A stretch of 64,000 bases of DNA from the NCBI RefSeq assembly GCF_008636115.1, contig NZ_QLZD01000023.1, positions 1-64,000 of the forward strand, written 5' to 3'. The position numbers and the translations under genes were made by a program. The number at the start of each line of letters is the position of its first letter. Within the stretch, counting starts at the first letter, position 1. The notes under the pieces were generated by a model. That model was not told where the DNA came from, did not search any database, and was given only the letters and a program-made list of their open reading frames with translations. Shown one piece after another: positions 8,315 through 16,761 of this stretch. This DNA is from Candidatus Tokpelaia sp. (GTDB lineage Bacteria; Pseudomonadota; Alphaproteobacteria; Rhizobiales; Rhizobiaceae).

Positions 8315-9652
8315 TTACACTGCCGGGCTGAAATTGCCTGTTTTTTCCTGCCTGTATGTATCAAACAGGCCGGCAACCAGACGAACAAAAGGCCGGCCTG
8401 CCTCGGTAATGGTGATTATATCCTGCGATTGCTCGGCAATATTGTCGGCCAGCAGTGGCTGCAAGCGCGCCAGCTCAGCCTGATAATGCCGGGCGCCGCC
8501 GTAAACAGCCAGATCAACGCGGAAACGGCACATTAAATCGCGGATAAGGGCCGCGCGTTTTTTATCTTCGGCATTAAGCGCAACCCCGCGCGCCGTGCCC
8601 AGCCGCCCTTGCGCTATTGCCTGTTTATATTGGCCAATATCGGCAATGGTCTGGGCATAAAGATTGGGGAATTCTGAAATGCTTGACGCGCCGAAGCCCA
8701 GCAAAACTGCCGCATCATCATCGGTATAACCCTGGAAATTACGGTGCAATCTGCCGTTTTTTGCCGCTTGTGCCAGCGGGTCTGCGGGCAGGGCAAAATG
8801 GTCAAGCCCAATCGGCACATAGCCCAGCCGGGTTAAAATTTTGCCGACAAGGGCTGCCTGAAAAAAACGCGCATGCGCATCAGGTAGAATAGCGCTGTCA
8901 ATCAGCCTTTGATTGGCGCGTCTTTGCGGCAAATGGGCATAGCCGTAACAGGCAATGCGATCAGGCACTAATTGCGCGGTTTTTTCACATGTTTCCTGCA
9001 GGCTGGCCTCGGTCTGGTGCGGCAGGCCGTAAATAAGGTCAAAATTTATGTGCTTTATCCCGGCCCGGCGCAAGGCGCTCACAGTGCGTTCAATAGCGCT
9101 GAGCGGCTGAATACGGCCGATAGCCTGCTGTACTTTGGCGTCAATATCCTGCACGCCGAGGCTGGCGCGGTTAACGCCTTGCTCAGCCAGCAAAGCGCAA
9201 AGCTCCGCATCAACATAGCGCGGGTCAAGCTCGATAGCGTGTTCTGCCTCCGCTTCAAAGGTGAAAGCTTCTTTCAAAGCGGCCATGATAGCGCGGAAAG
9301 CGGCGGGTGAAATAATGGCAGGTGTGCCGCCGCCCCAGTGCAGATGAGCAAGTCGGGGCCGCCCGTTAAAACAGGCGGCCTGCAGTTTTATGTCCTGCAC
9401 AATATAGCGGGTATAGTCCGCCACACTATCGGCGCGGCGCGTTACTTTGGTAAAACAGCCGCAATAATGGCACATGGCGCTGCAATAAGGAATATGAATA
9501 TAAACGGAAACACGGTCTTGTGCGCTGAGGCGGCGCAAGGCGGCAAGACGCGGTGCATCTTCCAGCCGGTGAAAATCTGCCGCAGTCGGATAAGATGTAT
9601 AGCGGGGAACGGCAGCATCGGCATAATGTAATATTTTTTCATTATTCGGCAT
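8315..9652 (-). CDS. hemN: Oxygen-independent coproporphyrinogen III oxidase
   Basis: A radical-SAM enzyme of heme synthesis that decarboxylates coproporphyrinogen III to protoporphyrinogen IX under low oxygen. From the ATG at 9652 the protein has 445 residues. The PRYTSYPTA segment (16-24) and the HIPYCSAMCHYCGC cluster (cysteines 57, 61, 64 for the 4Fe-4S site and 66) are diagnostic of true HemN rather than HemW. Further motifs are HWGGGTP and ELDPRY, and the C-terminal HemN domain follows. Longer in-frame starts run back into pyrE and are rejected. It is separated by 154 bases from pyrE on the same strand and may be regulated by oxygen, but I see no clear FNR box. Confidence 0.93.
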   Translation of the reverse strand: MPNNEKILHYADAAVPRYTSYPTAADFHRLEDAPRLAALRRLSAQDRVSVYIHIPYCSAMCHYCGCFTKVTRRADSVADYTRYIVQDIKLQAACFNGRPRLAHLHWGGGTPAIISPAAFRAIMAALKEAFTFEAEAEHAIELDPRYVDAELCALLAEQGVNRASLGVQDIDAKVQQAIGRIQPLSAIERTVSALRRAGIKHINFDLIYGLPHQTEASLQETCEKTAQLVPDRIACYGYAHLPQRRANQRLIDSAILPDAHARFFQAALVGKILTRLGYVPIGLDHFALPADPLAQAAKNGRLHRNFQGYTDDDAAVLLGFGASSISEFPNLYAQTIADIGQYKQAIAQGRLGTARGVALNAEDKKRAALIRDLMCRFRVDLAVYGGARHYQAELARLQPLLADNIAEQSQDIITITEAGRPFVRLVAGLFDTYRQEKTGNFSPAV

Positions 9653-9806
9653 AATAATCGCTATCCTTGGCGCTCCTGCTTTTATTTTTGCCGCCGGCGA
9701 GTATAGATTGCCGCCGGCCTTTGCTCTCTTGACATGATAGAGCCAGATTACAGCCTGCGGGCGGGCAAAGCAAGAAGGCCTCTTTTTTGGCCTGCCGCTA
9801 CCGCAC

Positions 9807-10406
9807 TCAGTTGCTTGAGGCCGGCCTGCTGCCCGGTTTGACCGCAGGCATGGCTGCCAGCGCCGGCGGCAGATTATCCGCGGCATAGGAAGGCACGGCG
9901 TAATCGGCCAGGCTTATGAGCGGCACGCCGATTTCTGCCTTGCCGCCGGAGCGGTTCAAAATACAGGCGGCGGCCACTATTTTGGCCCCGGCCTCTTGCA
10001 TGGCTTCCACCGTTTCACGCACAGAAAGGCCGGTGGTCACAATATCTTCAACAATCAAAACACGCGCTCCCTGTTTAATGGGGAAGCGGCGCAGCCTGAA
10101 GCGGCCTTGCTCGCGCTCTACCCAAATAGCGGGTAAATGCAGCTGGCGGGCGGTTTCATAAGCGGGGATAAGGCCGCCAATAGCCGGGCCGACAAGATAA
10201 TCAGGCAAATCCTCCTGCCGCCCGGCCAGAAATTCGCGGATTTTTTCGGCCAAAGCGCGGCATAATTTTTCTGTCAGCTCCGCATACATGAAAACATGCG
10301 CCTTTTGCAGATAAACAGCGCTATGCCGCCCGGAAGTGAGAATGAAATGGCCGTGCAAAATCGCCCCTGCCTGGTTAAAAATATCCAGAACCTCTTGTGT
10401 TTTCAT
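9807..10406 (-). CDS. pyrE: Orotate phosphoribosyltransferase
   Basis: Cytosolic enzyme of pyrimidine synthesis that joins orotate and PRPP to make orotidine 5'-phosphate. The 199 residues include FILTSGRHSAVYLQK near the N-terminus, the flexible catalytic loop, and the PRPP-binding motif VLIVEDIVTTGLSV at 116-129. The C-terminus has a short alanine/proline-rich tail (from about residue 180) beyond the usual end. In Hyphomicrobiales pyrE commonly lies just downstream of rsh; here an MNT-HEPN gene is inserted between them. The ATG at 10406 aligns with the family start. Confidence 0.94.
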   Translation of the reverse strand: MKTQEVLDIFNQAGAILHGHFILTSGRHSAVYLQKAHVFMYAELTEKLCRALAEKIREFLAGRQEDLPDYLVGPAIGGLIPAYETARQLHLPAIWVEREQGRFRLRRFPIKQGARVLIVEDIVTTGLSVRETVEAMQEAGAKIVAAACILNRSGGKAEIGVPLISLADYAVPSYAADNLPPALAAMPAVKPGSRPASSN

Positions 10407-10620
10407 GACATTAACTTTCTCTGTTTTATTCAGAATTTTATGGCTTTAAATCCGCTCCGGCTTTTGCTGCCTTTGGCAGTTTCCGCTTTTTCTTTTGCCG
10501 CCACTGCCGCACATCTTTTCTGCCCTCAAAGAGCGCTGCGCTCTTTGCCGCTGTCAATGAGCGGGCAGCTCATGCACTATTTATTGCCGGTTTGTCTACC
10601 CCATTTCGCGCAAATGCGCT

Positions 10621-11550
10621 TCACAGATTTGCTTCACAAATCTTTTTCACCCGCTGCTGCAAATCTTTAATACGGGTAAACAGCCATTGTAACTGCAAAG
10701 CAGTGATTTTATAATGCGGTGAATAACGCGCCTCAACATAAGCGCGGCGCAACAGCTCAAAACAGCGTTTATAGACGCGTTTATCTTGCGGCCATACCGA
10801 GATAAGCTCCGGCGCATGGAAATTGGCCATTGAGCGCAATTTGCGTAAATTATGCAGTTTGGGGCTATAGAGCATAAGCGTTAACAACAGGCAGTGATAA
10901 ATGCGCTCGGTTGCCTGATGGGCCTCAAAAGCCGCTTTTCTCAGGAAAGTATCGTCTGCTTCATTGTGCGCTTTGGTGAGGCAAATTTGCGCGATTTCCA
11001 GGTTTGCCAGAGAGTCTTTATACCATTTCTTAAAATATTTTTGCGCTTCTTCATGCTGCTGTTTTTCTGTCATAGCGCCGGCGTCAGCCAGCGGGTAGCC
11101 CGGCTCGGCATAAAGGGGGATACCGTCATAGAGAATATCAATGAAGAAGGGGCGGCCGATTTTAAGCTGGGCATTCACATCATGATAGCTGTGGACAATA
11201 ATTTCCACCGGGACTCTTATCCGCTTGAGCACCAGCTCTTCATGCAGCAAAACCCCTTCGACATGATACCAGTTTTCCGGCTCGGCCGCTTCCTTATTAT
11301 TGACGACAATCAGCAAATCATAATCGGAATTATAGCCGCTTTTGCGATCCATTACCTGCTTGCCGCGCGCATAAGAGCCAAACAGAATAATTTTGAGAAT
11401 ACGGCCGCGGCGCAGAGCCTCATTGGCCTGCGGCAGTTTTGCCGGCTGGAAATTCTCAAGCAGAAGGTTGACAATATAGGCCAGCTCGCGCCGCCGGCGC
11501 GGCGGCAAATGCCGTAAACGCTCTTCCAGTGCATTTTCATCAATAAGCAT
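10621..11550 (-). CDS. Nucleotidyltransferase-HEPN domain protein
   Basis: A 309-residue fusion. The N-terminal half holds a minimal nucleotidyltransferase domain: FGSYARG at 57-63 and the metal-binding pair in SDYDLL (aspartates 76 and 78), with a further region to about residue 150. The C-terminal half is a HEPN-like helical domain (AHQATERIYHC at 210-220, KLHNLRKL). The family is known from mobile and toxin-antitoxin contexts, but the substrate and role of the fused protein are not established. The first gene of the window is a close relative of its C-terminal two thirds. It lies between rsh and pyrE, same strand, and looks inserted into a conserved neighbourhood. The start at 11550 is the first ATG of the frame. 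Confidence 0.85.
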   Translation of the reverse strand: MLIDENALEERLRHLPPRRRRELAYIVNLLLENFQPAKLPQANEALRRGRILKIILFGSYARGKQVMDRKSGYNSDYDLLIVVNNKEAAEPENWYHVEGVLLHEELVLKRIRVPVEIIVHSYHDVNAQLKIGRPFFIDILYDGIPLYAEPGYPLADAGAMTEKQQHEEAQKYFKKWYKDSLANLEIAQICLTKAHNEADDTFLRKAAFEAHQATERIYHCLLLTLMLYSPKLHNLRKLRSMANFHAPELISVWPQDKRVYKRCFELLRRAYVEARYSPHYKITALQLQWLFTRIKDLQQRVKKICEANL

Positions 11551-11803
11551 AATCTCTTGTAAAACCGGCAGGAGATACAGGCAAGACTTTGTGCTGATTT
11601 ATGCAAAACTATTTATTTTTGGCACCGGCAATTATGGTCTTGGGCAGAGGCGTGAGCGATCCTGTGCATTGCCGGATTGGCCAAATTTTTCAAAACCGGG
11701 ATTGCCGGGAAAATTTCTGCCGAACCGGCGGATATTCCGCCCGGCCAAATAGCAGGCACCGGTAACATACGCTTCAGGGATATTTTTCTTTTTTGCGTGC
11801 GCT

Positions 11804-14113
11804 TTAACCATTGACCCGCCAGGCCTGGCTGACACTCTCCAGCCGCCGCAACTGGCTGAGAATTGTATTCAGATGTTTTAAATCCCATACTTCCAGATCC
11901 AGCAGCATTTCGCTGAAATCCGGTGCCGTGCGCGGCAGTGACAAATTGTGAATATTGGCATCATTACGCGCAATAATCGCTGCTGTTTCAGCCAGTGAGC
12001 CGGGGCTGTTGCCGGCAATAACGGCGATACGGGCGGGAAAGCGGGCGCTCATTTGCGCATCAATATCCCAGCGCACGTCCAGCCACCAGTCGGGCTTGTC
12101 ATCATAAGCGGCCAAAGCCGGTGATTGTATGGGATAAATAATAATGCCTTTTTGCGGTTGAAATATGCCGACAATACGGTCGCCCGGCACGGCGCCTTCC
12201 GGCGCAAACTGCACGGCTATATTGCGGTTAATGCCGCGAATGGGCAGGGCATTATCCCCCGGCTGCGGCAGCGTGGCCAGGGCTGCTCCGCTTTCCGACA
12301 TTATGCTGCCGGGCGCGGTTTTATCTTTTATCCCGGTTTCATCAGGCGCCGGTTTTGGCCGCTCCTGCGGCATTTTAAAAATCATGCCGGCCACATTGCG
12401 AATATTAAACCAGCCTTTTTCCTGCTCTGCTTTGGCAGTTTTGGGGGTGGCGCGCTTATCCTGATAATCGGGATAGAGGGCGCGGATAACATCATTGGGC
12501 AGCAATTCGCCGCGGCCGACAGAGGCCAGAACATCATCACTATCCTTCCGCCCCAGCCGCGGCAAAAACTGCTCCAGATTTTCTTTTGAAAAGGTTTTGC
12601 CCGCTTTTTCAAAACTGCGCTCCAGAATGCGCCGGCCAAGGCCGGAATATTGCTTGCGCACAGCGGCGCGGGTGGCGCGCCTGATAGCCATGCGCGCTTT
12701 GCCGGTCGCCACCAGCTCTTCCCATGCCGCCGGCGGCACTTGTTTGGCCGAGCAGATAATCTCTACCTCATCGCCATTGGTCAAACCGGTGGTCAGCGGC
12801 CGGCTCAGGCCGTTTATCTTGACCCCAATGCAGGAATCGCCAATATCGGAATGAATCATATAGGCAAAATCAATCGGTGTGGCACCGCGCGGCAAAGCAA
12901 TAAGCCGGCCTTTGGGGGTAAAGCAGAAAACCTGATCCTGAAACAGCTCTAATTTGGTATTTTCCAGAAATTCTTCCGGTGTTCCGCCTTCCGACAAAGT
13001 CTGAATAGTTTGCCGCAGCCAGGCATAAGCGGCGGTTTCCTGCTTATTGTCTCTGGCATTTTTGCCGCCCGGCCCTGAGCCTTTTTCTTTATAAACAGCA
13101 TGAGCGGCCACGCCATATTCGGCGATTTCGTCCATTGCATGCGTGCGGATTTGCAGCTCCACCCGCTGGCGGGAAGGGCCGACAACTGTGGTGTGCAGCG
13201 AGCGATAGCCGTTTTGCTTGGGCATGGAAATATAATCTTTAAACCGGCCGGGAACCATAGTCCAGCTCGTGTGGATAACACCTAAAGCGCGGTAGCAGTT
13301 TTCCAATGTGTTAACAATAATGCGAAAACCGTAAATATCGGATAATTGCTCAAAAGACAGAGCCTGATGCTCCATTTTGCTGAAAATGGACCAGGCCTTT
13401 TTTTGCCGGCTTTTAATCTGCGCTTTAATGCCGTATTCGGCAAAAATTTTGGTTATATCCTGTTCAATAACACTGAGCACATTACTATTGCGCTGCGACA
13501 AATCGGTAAGTTTGTCTTTTACCGCTTTCCAGCCTTGCGGGTTAATATAGCGGAAAGACAGCTCTTCCAATTCTTCGCGCACATCTTGCATGCCCATGCG
13601 CCCGGCCAGCGGCGCATAAATATCCATCGTTTCCTGGGCAATGCGGCGCTGTTTATCATCACGCATAACCTGCAAAGTGCGCATATTATGCAGCCTGTCG
13701 GCCAATTTCACCAGCAGCACCCGCACATCTTTGGAAATGGCGATCAGCAATTTGCGCAGATTTTCCGCCTGAATGGCTTTTTGCGATACTAAATCCAGCT
13801 TTTTCAGCTTGGTCAGGCCTTCCACCAGCGCACCGATTTCCGTGCCGAATAATTTGTCAATTTCAGCCCGCGTGGCATCTGTATCTTCTATTGTGTCATG
13901 CAGCAGGGCAACGGCAATGGTCGCTTCGTCCAGATGCATATCGGTCAGAATTGTGGCAACTTCCAAAGGGTGGGAAAAATAAGGATCGCCTGAGGCTCGC
14001 TTTTGCGAACCGTGCTTTTGCATGGCATAAATATAGGCTTTATTTAACAGATTTTCATCGGCATTGGGCTTATAACGCCGAACCCGTTCGACAAGCTCAT
14101 ATTGCCGTATCAT
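11804..14113 (-). CDS. rsh: Bifunctional (p)ppGpp synthetase/hydrolase (Rel/SpoT homologue)
   Basis: A 769-residue stringent-response enzyme that makes pppGpp/ppGpp from ATP and GTP/GDP on the ribosome and degrades it. Domains in order: HD hydrolase (about 25-200; histidine 48 and the HD pair 72-73 in LLHDTIEDT are present, so hydrolysis should be intact), synthetase (about 240-355, with YGFRIIV and the NGYRSLHTTVVGP G-loop region), TGS (about 395-458, FTPKGRLIALPRGATPIDFA), a helical/zinc-finger-like region and a C-terminal ACT domain (about 690-769). Length and domain set match the single RSH protein of alphaproteobacteria. AAGGA lies about nine bases before the ATG. Upstream on the same strand is the retropepsin-like pair and then rpoZ. 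Confidence 0.96.
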   Translation of the reverse strand: MIRQYELVERVRRYKPNADENLLNKAYIYAMQKHGSQKRASGDPYFSHPLEVATILTDMHLDEATIAVALLHDTIEDTDATRAEIDKLFGTEIGALVEGLTKLKKLDLVSQKAIQAENLRKLLIAISKDVRVLLVKLADRLHNMRTLQVMRDDKQRRIAQETMDIYAPLAGRMGMQDVREELEELSFRYINPQGWKAVKDKLTDLSQRNSNVLSVIEQDITKIFAEYGIKAQIKSRQKKAWSIFSKMEHQALSFEQLSDIYGFRIIVNTLENCYRALGVIHTSWTMVPGRFKDYISMPKQNGYRSLHTTVVGPSRQRVELQIRTHAMDEIAEYGVAAHAVYKEKGSGPGGKNARDNKQETAAYAWLRQTIQTLSEGGTPEEFLENTKLELFQDQVFCFTPKGRLIALPRGATPIDFAYMIHSDIGDSCIGVKINGLSRPLTTGLTNGDEVEIICSAKQVPPAAWEELVATGKARMAIRRATRAAVRKQYSGLGRRILERSFEKAGKTFSKENLEQFLPRLGRKDSDDVLASVGRGELLPNDVIRALYPDYQDKRATPKTAKAEQEKGWFNIRNVAGMIFKMPQERPKPAPDETGIKDKTAPGSIMSESGAALATLPQPGDNALPIRGINRNIAVQFAPEGAVPGDRIVGIFQPQKGIIIYPIQSPALAAYDDKPDWWLDVRWDIDAQMSARFPARIAVIAGNSPGSLAETAAIIARNDANIHNLSLPRTAPDFSEMLLDLEVWDLKHLNTILSQLRRLESVSQAWRVNG

Positions 14114-14159
14114 GCGCGTTAATCCTTACTCGTGCTCGTTTTAGCAACGCATATCGTTT

Positions 14160-14699
14160 TCAAAGCCCTTTTAAAGCATCGCCTTCCACTCCCAATGGCG
14201 GCACTTTATTGGCTTTCATTGGCGGTATTACATCATGAAAGGACAAAAAACACGTTTTATTAATGCCCGAAAAACTCATATGGCAGTGCTCTAGAATATC
14301 CATGCCCAAAAGACCGTCAATATTTTGACCGGTGAAATCTGTTTCCACTAAAAGCACGGAAACTTCAATATGCGGTTCAATATTTATATGCCCGCCGACC
14401 AATAAACCCATTTCATAGCTGTCTCTTTGTGCAGAATTTGTCCCGGTTGAGGGTGTCAGTATGGATATTGTCTCTCTGGGCAGCAAACCCAAATCTTTAA
14501 AGGGCTGTAATTGACTTTTGCAAATACAAGAGCAGCTTGCTCCCGTATCCAATAAGAGACGGGCAGGAAGAGGCAAAAATTTCTTTATTTTCTTTTTATC
14601 CTCTTCTTTCAGTTTGCTCCAATCTTCATGGGCATAATATAATCCGGCATTCAAAATAATCTGACCATTTTCAATAGAGCAGGACGCGTAAGTGCTCAT
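14160..14699 (-). CDS. Retropepsin-like aspartic protease domain protein
   Basis: A 179-residue protein with LLLDTGASCSCIC at 48-60, the DTGA catalytic motif of retropepsin-like proteases, followed by a second half with NIDGLLGMDILEHC, the ILG/LLGMD segment typical of bacterial single-domain aspartyl proteases. Such proteins act as homodimers, each supplying one aspartate. There is no signal peptide, so it is probably cytoplasmic. Three cysteines closely follow the catalytic aspartate, which is unusual. Its ATG overlaps the stop of the upstream gene by four bases (ATGA), indicating translational coupling. Substrate unknown; the catalytic call is family-based. Confidence 0.75.
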   Translation of the reverse strand: MSTYASCSIENGQIILNAGLYYAHEDWSKLKEEDKKKIKKFLPLPARLLLDTGASCSCICKSQLQPFKDLGLLPRETISILTPSTGTNSAQRDSYEMGLLVGGHINIEPHIEVSVLLVETDFTGQNIDGLLGMDILEHCHMSFSGINKTCFLSFHDVIPPMKANKVPPLGVEGDALKGL

Positions 14700-14959
14700 C
14701 GAACAAAACTCCGTCTGATATAAAAGACAGGTTCCATGCCCGGGGCAAATATTTCTTTTACCAGAAAGGAATCTGTGCCGAATTTTTCATAGCCTTTGGC
14801 CATTGCCATTGCCCGGTCAGGGTAAATACCTTGCAACTCGCTGCCTTTAATCAGCACAAAACCACCCCGAAATTTCTCCCATAATTTAGTTTGCAGCTTT
14901 TTGTAGGCCTCATATTCCTGCGCCAATACTGAGGGCAATTTTAATTCTGTTTCTGCCAT
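14696..14959 (-). CDS. Small protein coupled to retropepsin-like gene (DUF5678-like)
   Basis: An 87-residue soluble protein (MAETELKLPSVLAQEYEAYK...). The central part, WEKFRGGFVLIKGSELQGIY, followed by AMAMAKGYEKFGTDSFLVKEI, resembles the short DUF5678 type found next to aspartyl-protease-like genes in other bacteria; I recognise this only by pattern. A purine-rich AAGGAG lies seven bases before the ATG at 14959, which is why this start is preferred over an upstream in-frame one. It overlaps the protease gene by four bases, so the two products are probably made in a fixed ratio and may act together, for example as a protease with a partner or substrate-presenting protein. Confidence 0.65.
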   Translation of the reverse strand: MAETELKLPSVLAQEYEAYKKLQTKLWEKFRGGFVLIKGSELQGIYPDRAMAMAKGYEKFGTDSFLVKEIFAPGMEPVFYIRRSFVR

Positions 14960-15082
14960 TGCCTTGCTCCTTGCCTGCCATGACGGATATTTCCATAGTA
15001 TAACGGCAATAATAAGAGGGCAAGAAAAAAGCGGCACCAAATGGCGCCGCCTGCAAAGCCCGTCCGGCTACTGGTGTCTGTG

Positions 15083-15505
15083 TCAAAAATCTTCATTTTT
15101 CTCAGGCGCAACCAGGCTTTCAATGCCTGCCAGCAAATCTTCTTCCGACATTTGGTCAAAAGCTATAGTATCGCTTTCTTCCTTGGCAGCCCCCTCAGTA
15201 AGCGGTATTTCACCGCCGGCTTCCATTATGGCAATATCGGAAGTCAGCAAAGCGCGTGCTTCTTCCGGTTCATCTACCTCGACATGTTTCTGCAGGGAAT
15301 GGATAAGATTTTCCTTCAAATCAGCGGGAGAAAGTGTCTCATCAGCGATCTCGCGCAAGGCGACAACCGGGTTTTTATCATTATCGCGGTCAATAGTAAT
15401 GGGCATGCCCTGCGAAATTTGCCGGGCGCGATGGCCGGCCAGAAGCACCAGTTCAAAACGGTTTTCTACTTTGTCAATACAATCTTCCACAGTGACGCGC
15501 GCCAT
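15083..15505 (-). CDS. rpoZ: RNA polymerase omega subunit
   Basis: A 140-residue small subunit of RNA polymerase that helps beta' fold and, with beta', contributes to a (p)ppGpp-binding site. The N-terminus [20 protein letters not shown] and RHRARQIS-type segment (here GHRARQIS) are the conserved omega core (residues 1-60). The acidic C-terminal tail of about 70 residues is normal for Hyphomicrobiales. Location just upstream of rsh, the ppGpp synthetase, is conserved in the order. ATG at 15505 with AGAGG upstream. Divergent from the NYN-domain gene; the 235-base gap should hold both promoters. Confidence 0.95.
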   Translation of the reverse strand: MARVTVEDCIDKVENRFELVLLAGHRARQISQGMPITIDRDNDKNPVVALREIADETLSPADLKENLIHSLQKHVEVDEPEEARALLTSDIAIMEAGGEIPLTEGAAKEESDTIAFDQMSEEDLLAGIESLVAPEKNEDF

Positions 15506-15740
15506 GGCTCAAGCCTCTTTCCTCAAATATGGGCAAATAACGAATATATGCCCGATAAACTATTTTTGCCTGAAAAACAAGAAAAACAAGGATAAATCCG
15601 CAAATTTCGTCTTTTTGCCTTGGCAAATTATATAGGCTGTTTTAGATTGAGGGCGAATTTTTCGGGGTTGCAGCTGCTTTTGGGGTGGTTTTCCGGCATA
15701 TAGGCGGCTGTTTTGTTTCATAAGGATATGTTTGAGATAA

Positions 15741-16340
15741 ATGGCTGATATTTTTGATTCGCGTGAAAAAATCGTTTTGCTGATAGACGGTGCCAATCTC
15801 TACGCTGCTTCCAAGGCTTTGGGTTTTGATATAGATTACAACAAGCTGCTGGATTATTTTCAGGCCGGGGGCTATTTGCTGCGCGCCTATTATTATACGG
15901 CTCTGGTGGAAGATCAGGAATATTCTTCTATCCGGCCGCTGATTGACTGGCTGGATTATAATGGTTACCGCGTTATTACCAAAGCCGCCAAGGAATTTAC
16001 CGATGCCAGCGGCCGGCGCAAAATTAAAGGCAATATGGATATTGAGCTGACCATTGATGCCATGGAGCTTTCAGATTCCGTTGATCATTTTGTTATTTTT
16101 TCAGGTGACGGTGATTTCCGCTCGCTGGTGGAGGCCCTGCAACGCAAGGGGCGCAAGGTCAGTGTGGTGTCGACATTAAAGAGCCAGCCGGTGATGATGT
16201 CGGACGATTTGCGCCGCCAGGCCGACCATTTTATTGACCTGTTCCGCCTGAAAAAGCATATTGAGCGCGCGCCCAATGCGCGCCCTCAGCCGGCGCAGGA
16301 AGGGTATTATGACGATGATGAAGGTGATGAGGATTATTGA
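15741..16340 (+). CDS. NYN domain protein (LabA/DUF88 family)
   Basis: A 199-residue protein with a PIN-like NYN nuclease fold. IVLLIDGANLYAAS (residues 11-24) gives the first acidic residue (D16), GNMDIELTIDAM (98-108) gives two more, and IFSGDGDFRSLV (119-130) the final pair, so the metal-binding acidic cluster of this RNase-like fold is complete. A very acidic C-terminus (YYDDDEGDEDY) follows. Family members are inferred to act on RNA; the cellular target is unknown. The gene is regularly found near rpoZ and rsh in Hyphomicrobiales. Start at 15741 with a weak upstream GGA. Confidence 0.9.
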   Translation: MADIFDSREKIVLLIDGANLYAASKALGFDIDYNKLLDYFQAGGYLLRAYYYTALVEDQEYSSIRPLIDWLDYNGYRVITKAAKEFTDASGRRKIKGNMDIELTIDAMELSDSVDHFVIFSGDGDFRSLVEALQRKGRKVSVVSTLKSQPVMMSDDLRRQADHFIDLFRLKKHIERAPNARPQPAQEGYYDDDEGDEDY

Positions 16341-16761
16341 CGCAGCACGTTTTGCATGATTTTTATCGGCTGATTTTGCCTGAGGGGAGGCGGGTGACAC
16401 TGTAGAGATTATAGAGAGGCGGGGGCGGCAGAATGCAGTCGCGAAGGTTGTGGGGCGTTATGCGTTTTCTGTCGGTTCTTCCTTCTTTTCCGGCTCTGCT
16501 TTATGGGAGTGAATTTGTTCTTCTGTCGCAGCTTGAGAAATAACAGGCTGCGCCGGCATTGCCCGGGAGAGCGGGTAGGGGTGTGGAGGTGCGGCGTAAA
16601 TATGCGGCTGCTGACAGGCGCAGTGACAGAGCTGTGCCCTGCGGCTTGTTGTGCGGTTATATAGTGGCATGTGATGATGATAAACCGGGCGATTTGCGGC
16701 TTTATTCCCGGGAGCTGTGATGAGCAAAGGCGGCAAAGCGGGTATTGGCGGGAGCGGGTAA
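16341..16761. other. Intergenic region between NYN gene and udg
   Basis: A 421-base gap. A minus-strand open frame (16458-16832) with a proline-rich and then acidic end reads through it and into udg, but it has no convincing start, ribosome-binding site or family. Otherwise I see nothing definite. Confidence 0.35.

Noticed and set aside
11613-11888. Minus-strand open frame of 91 codons after rsh
   Set aside because: It overlaps the rsh end in another frame and has no family match that I can see.
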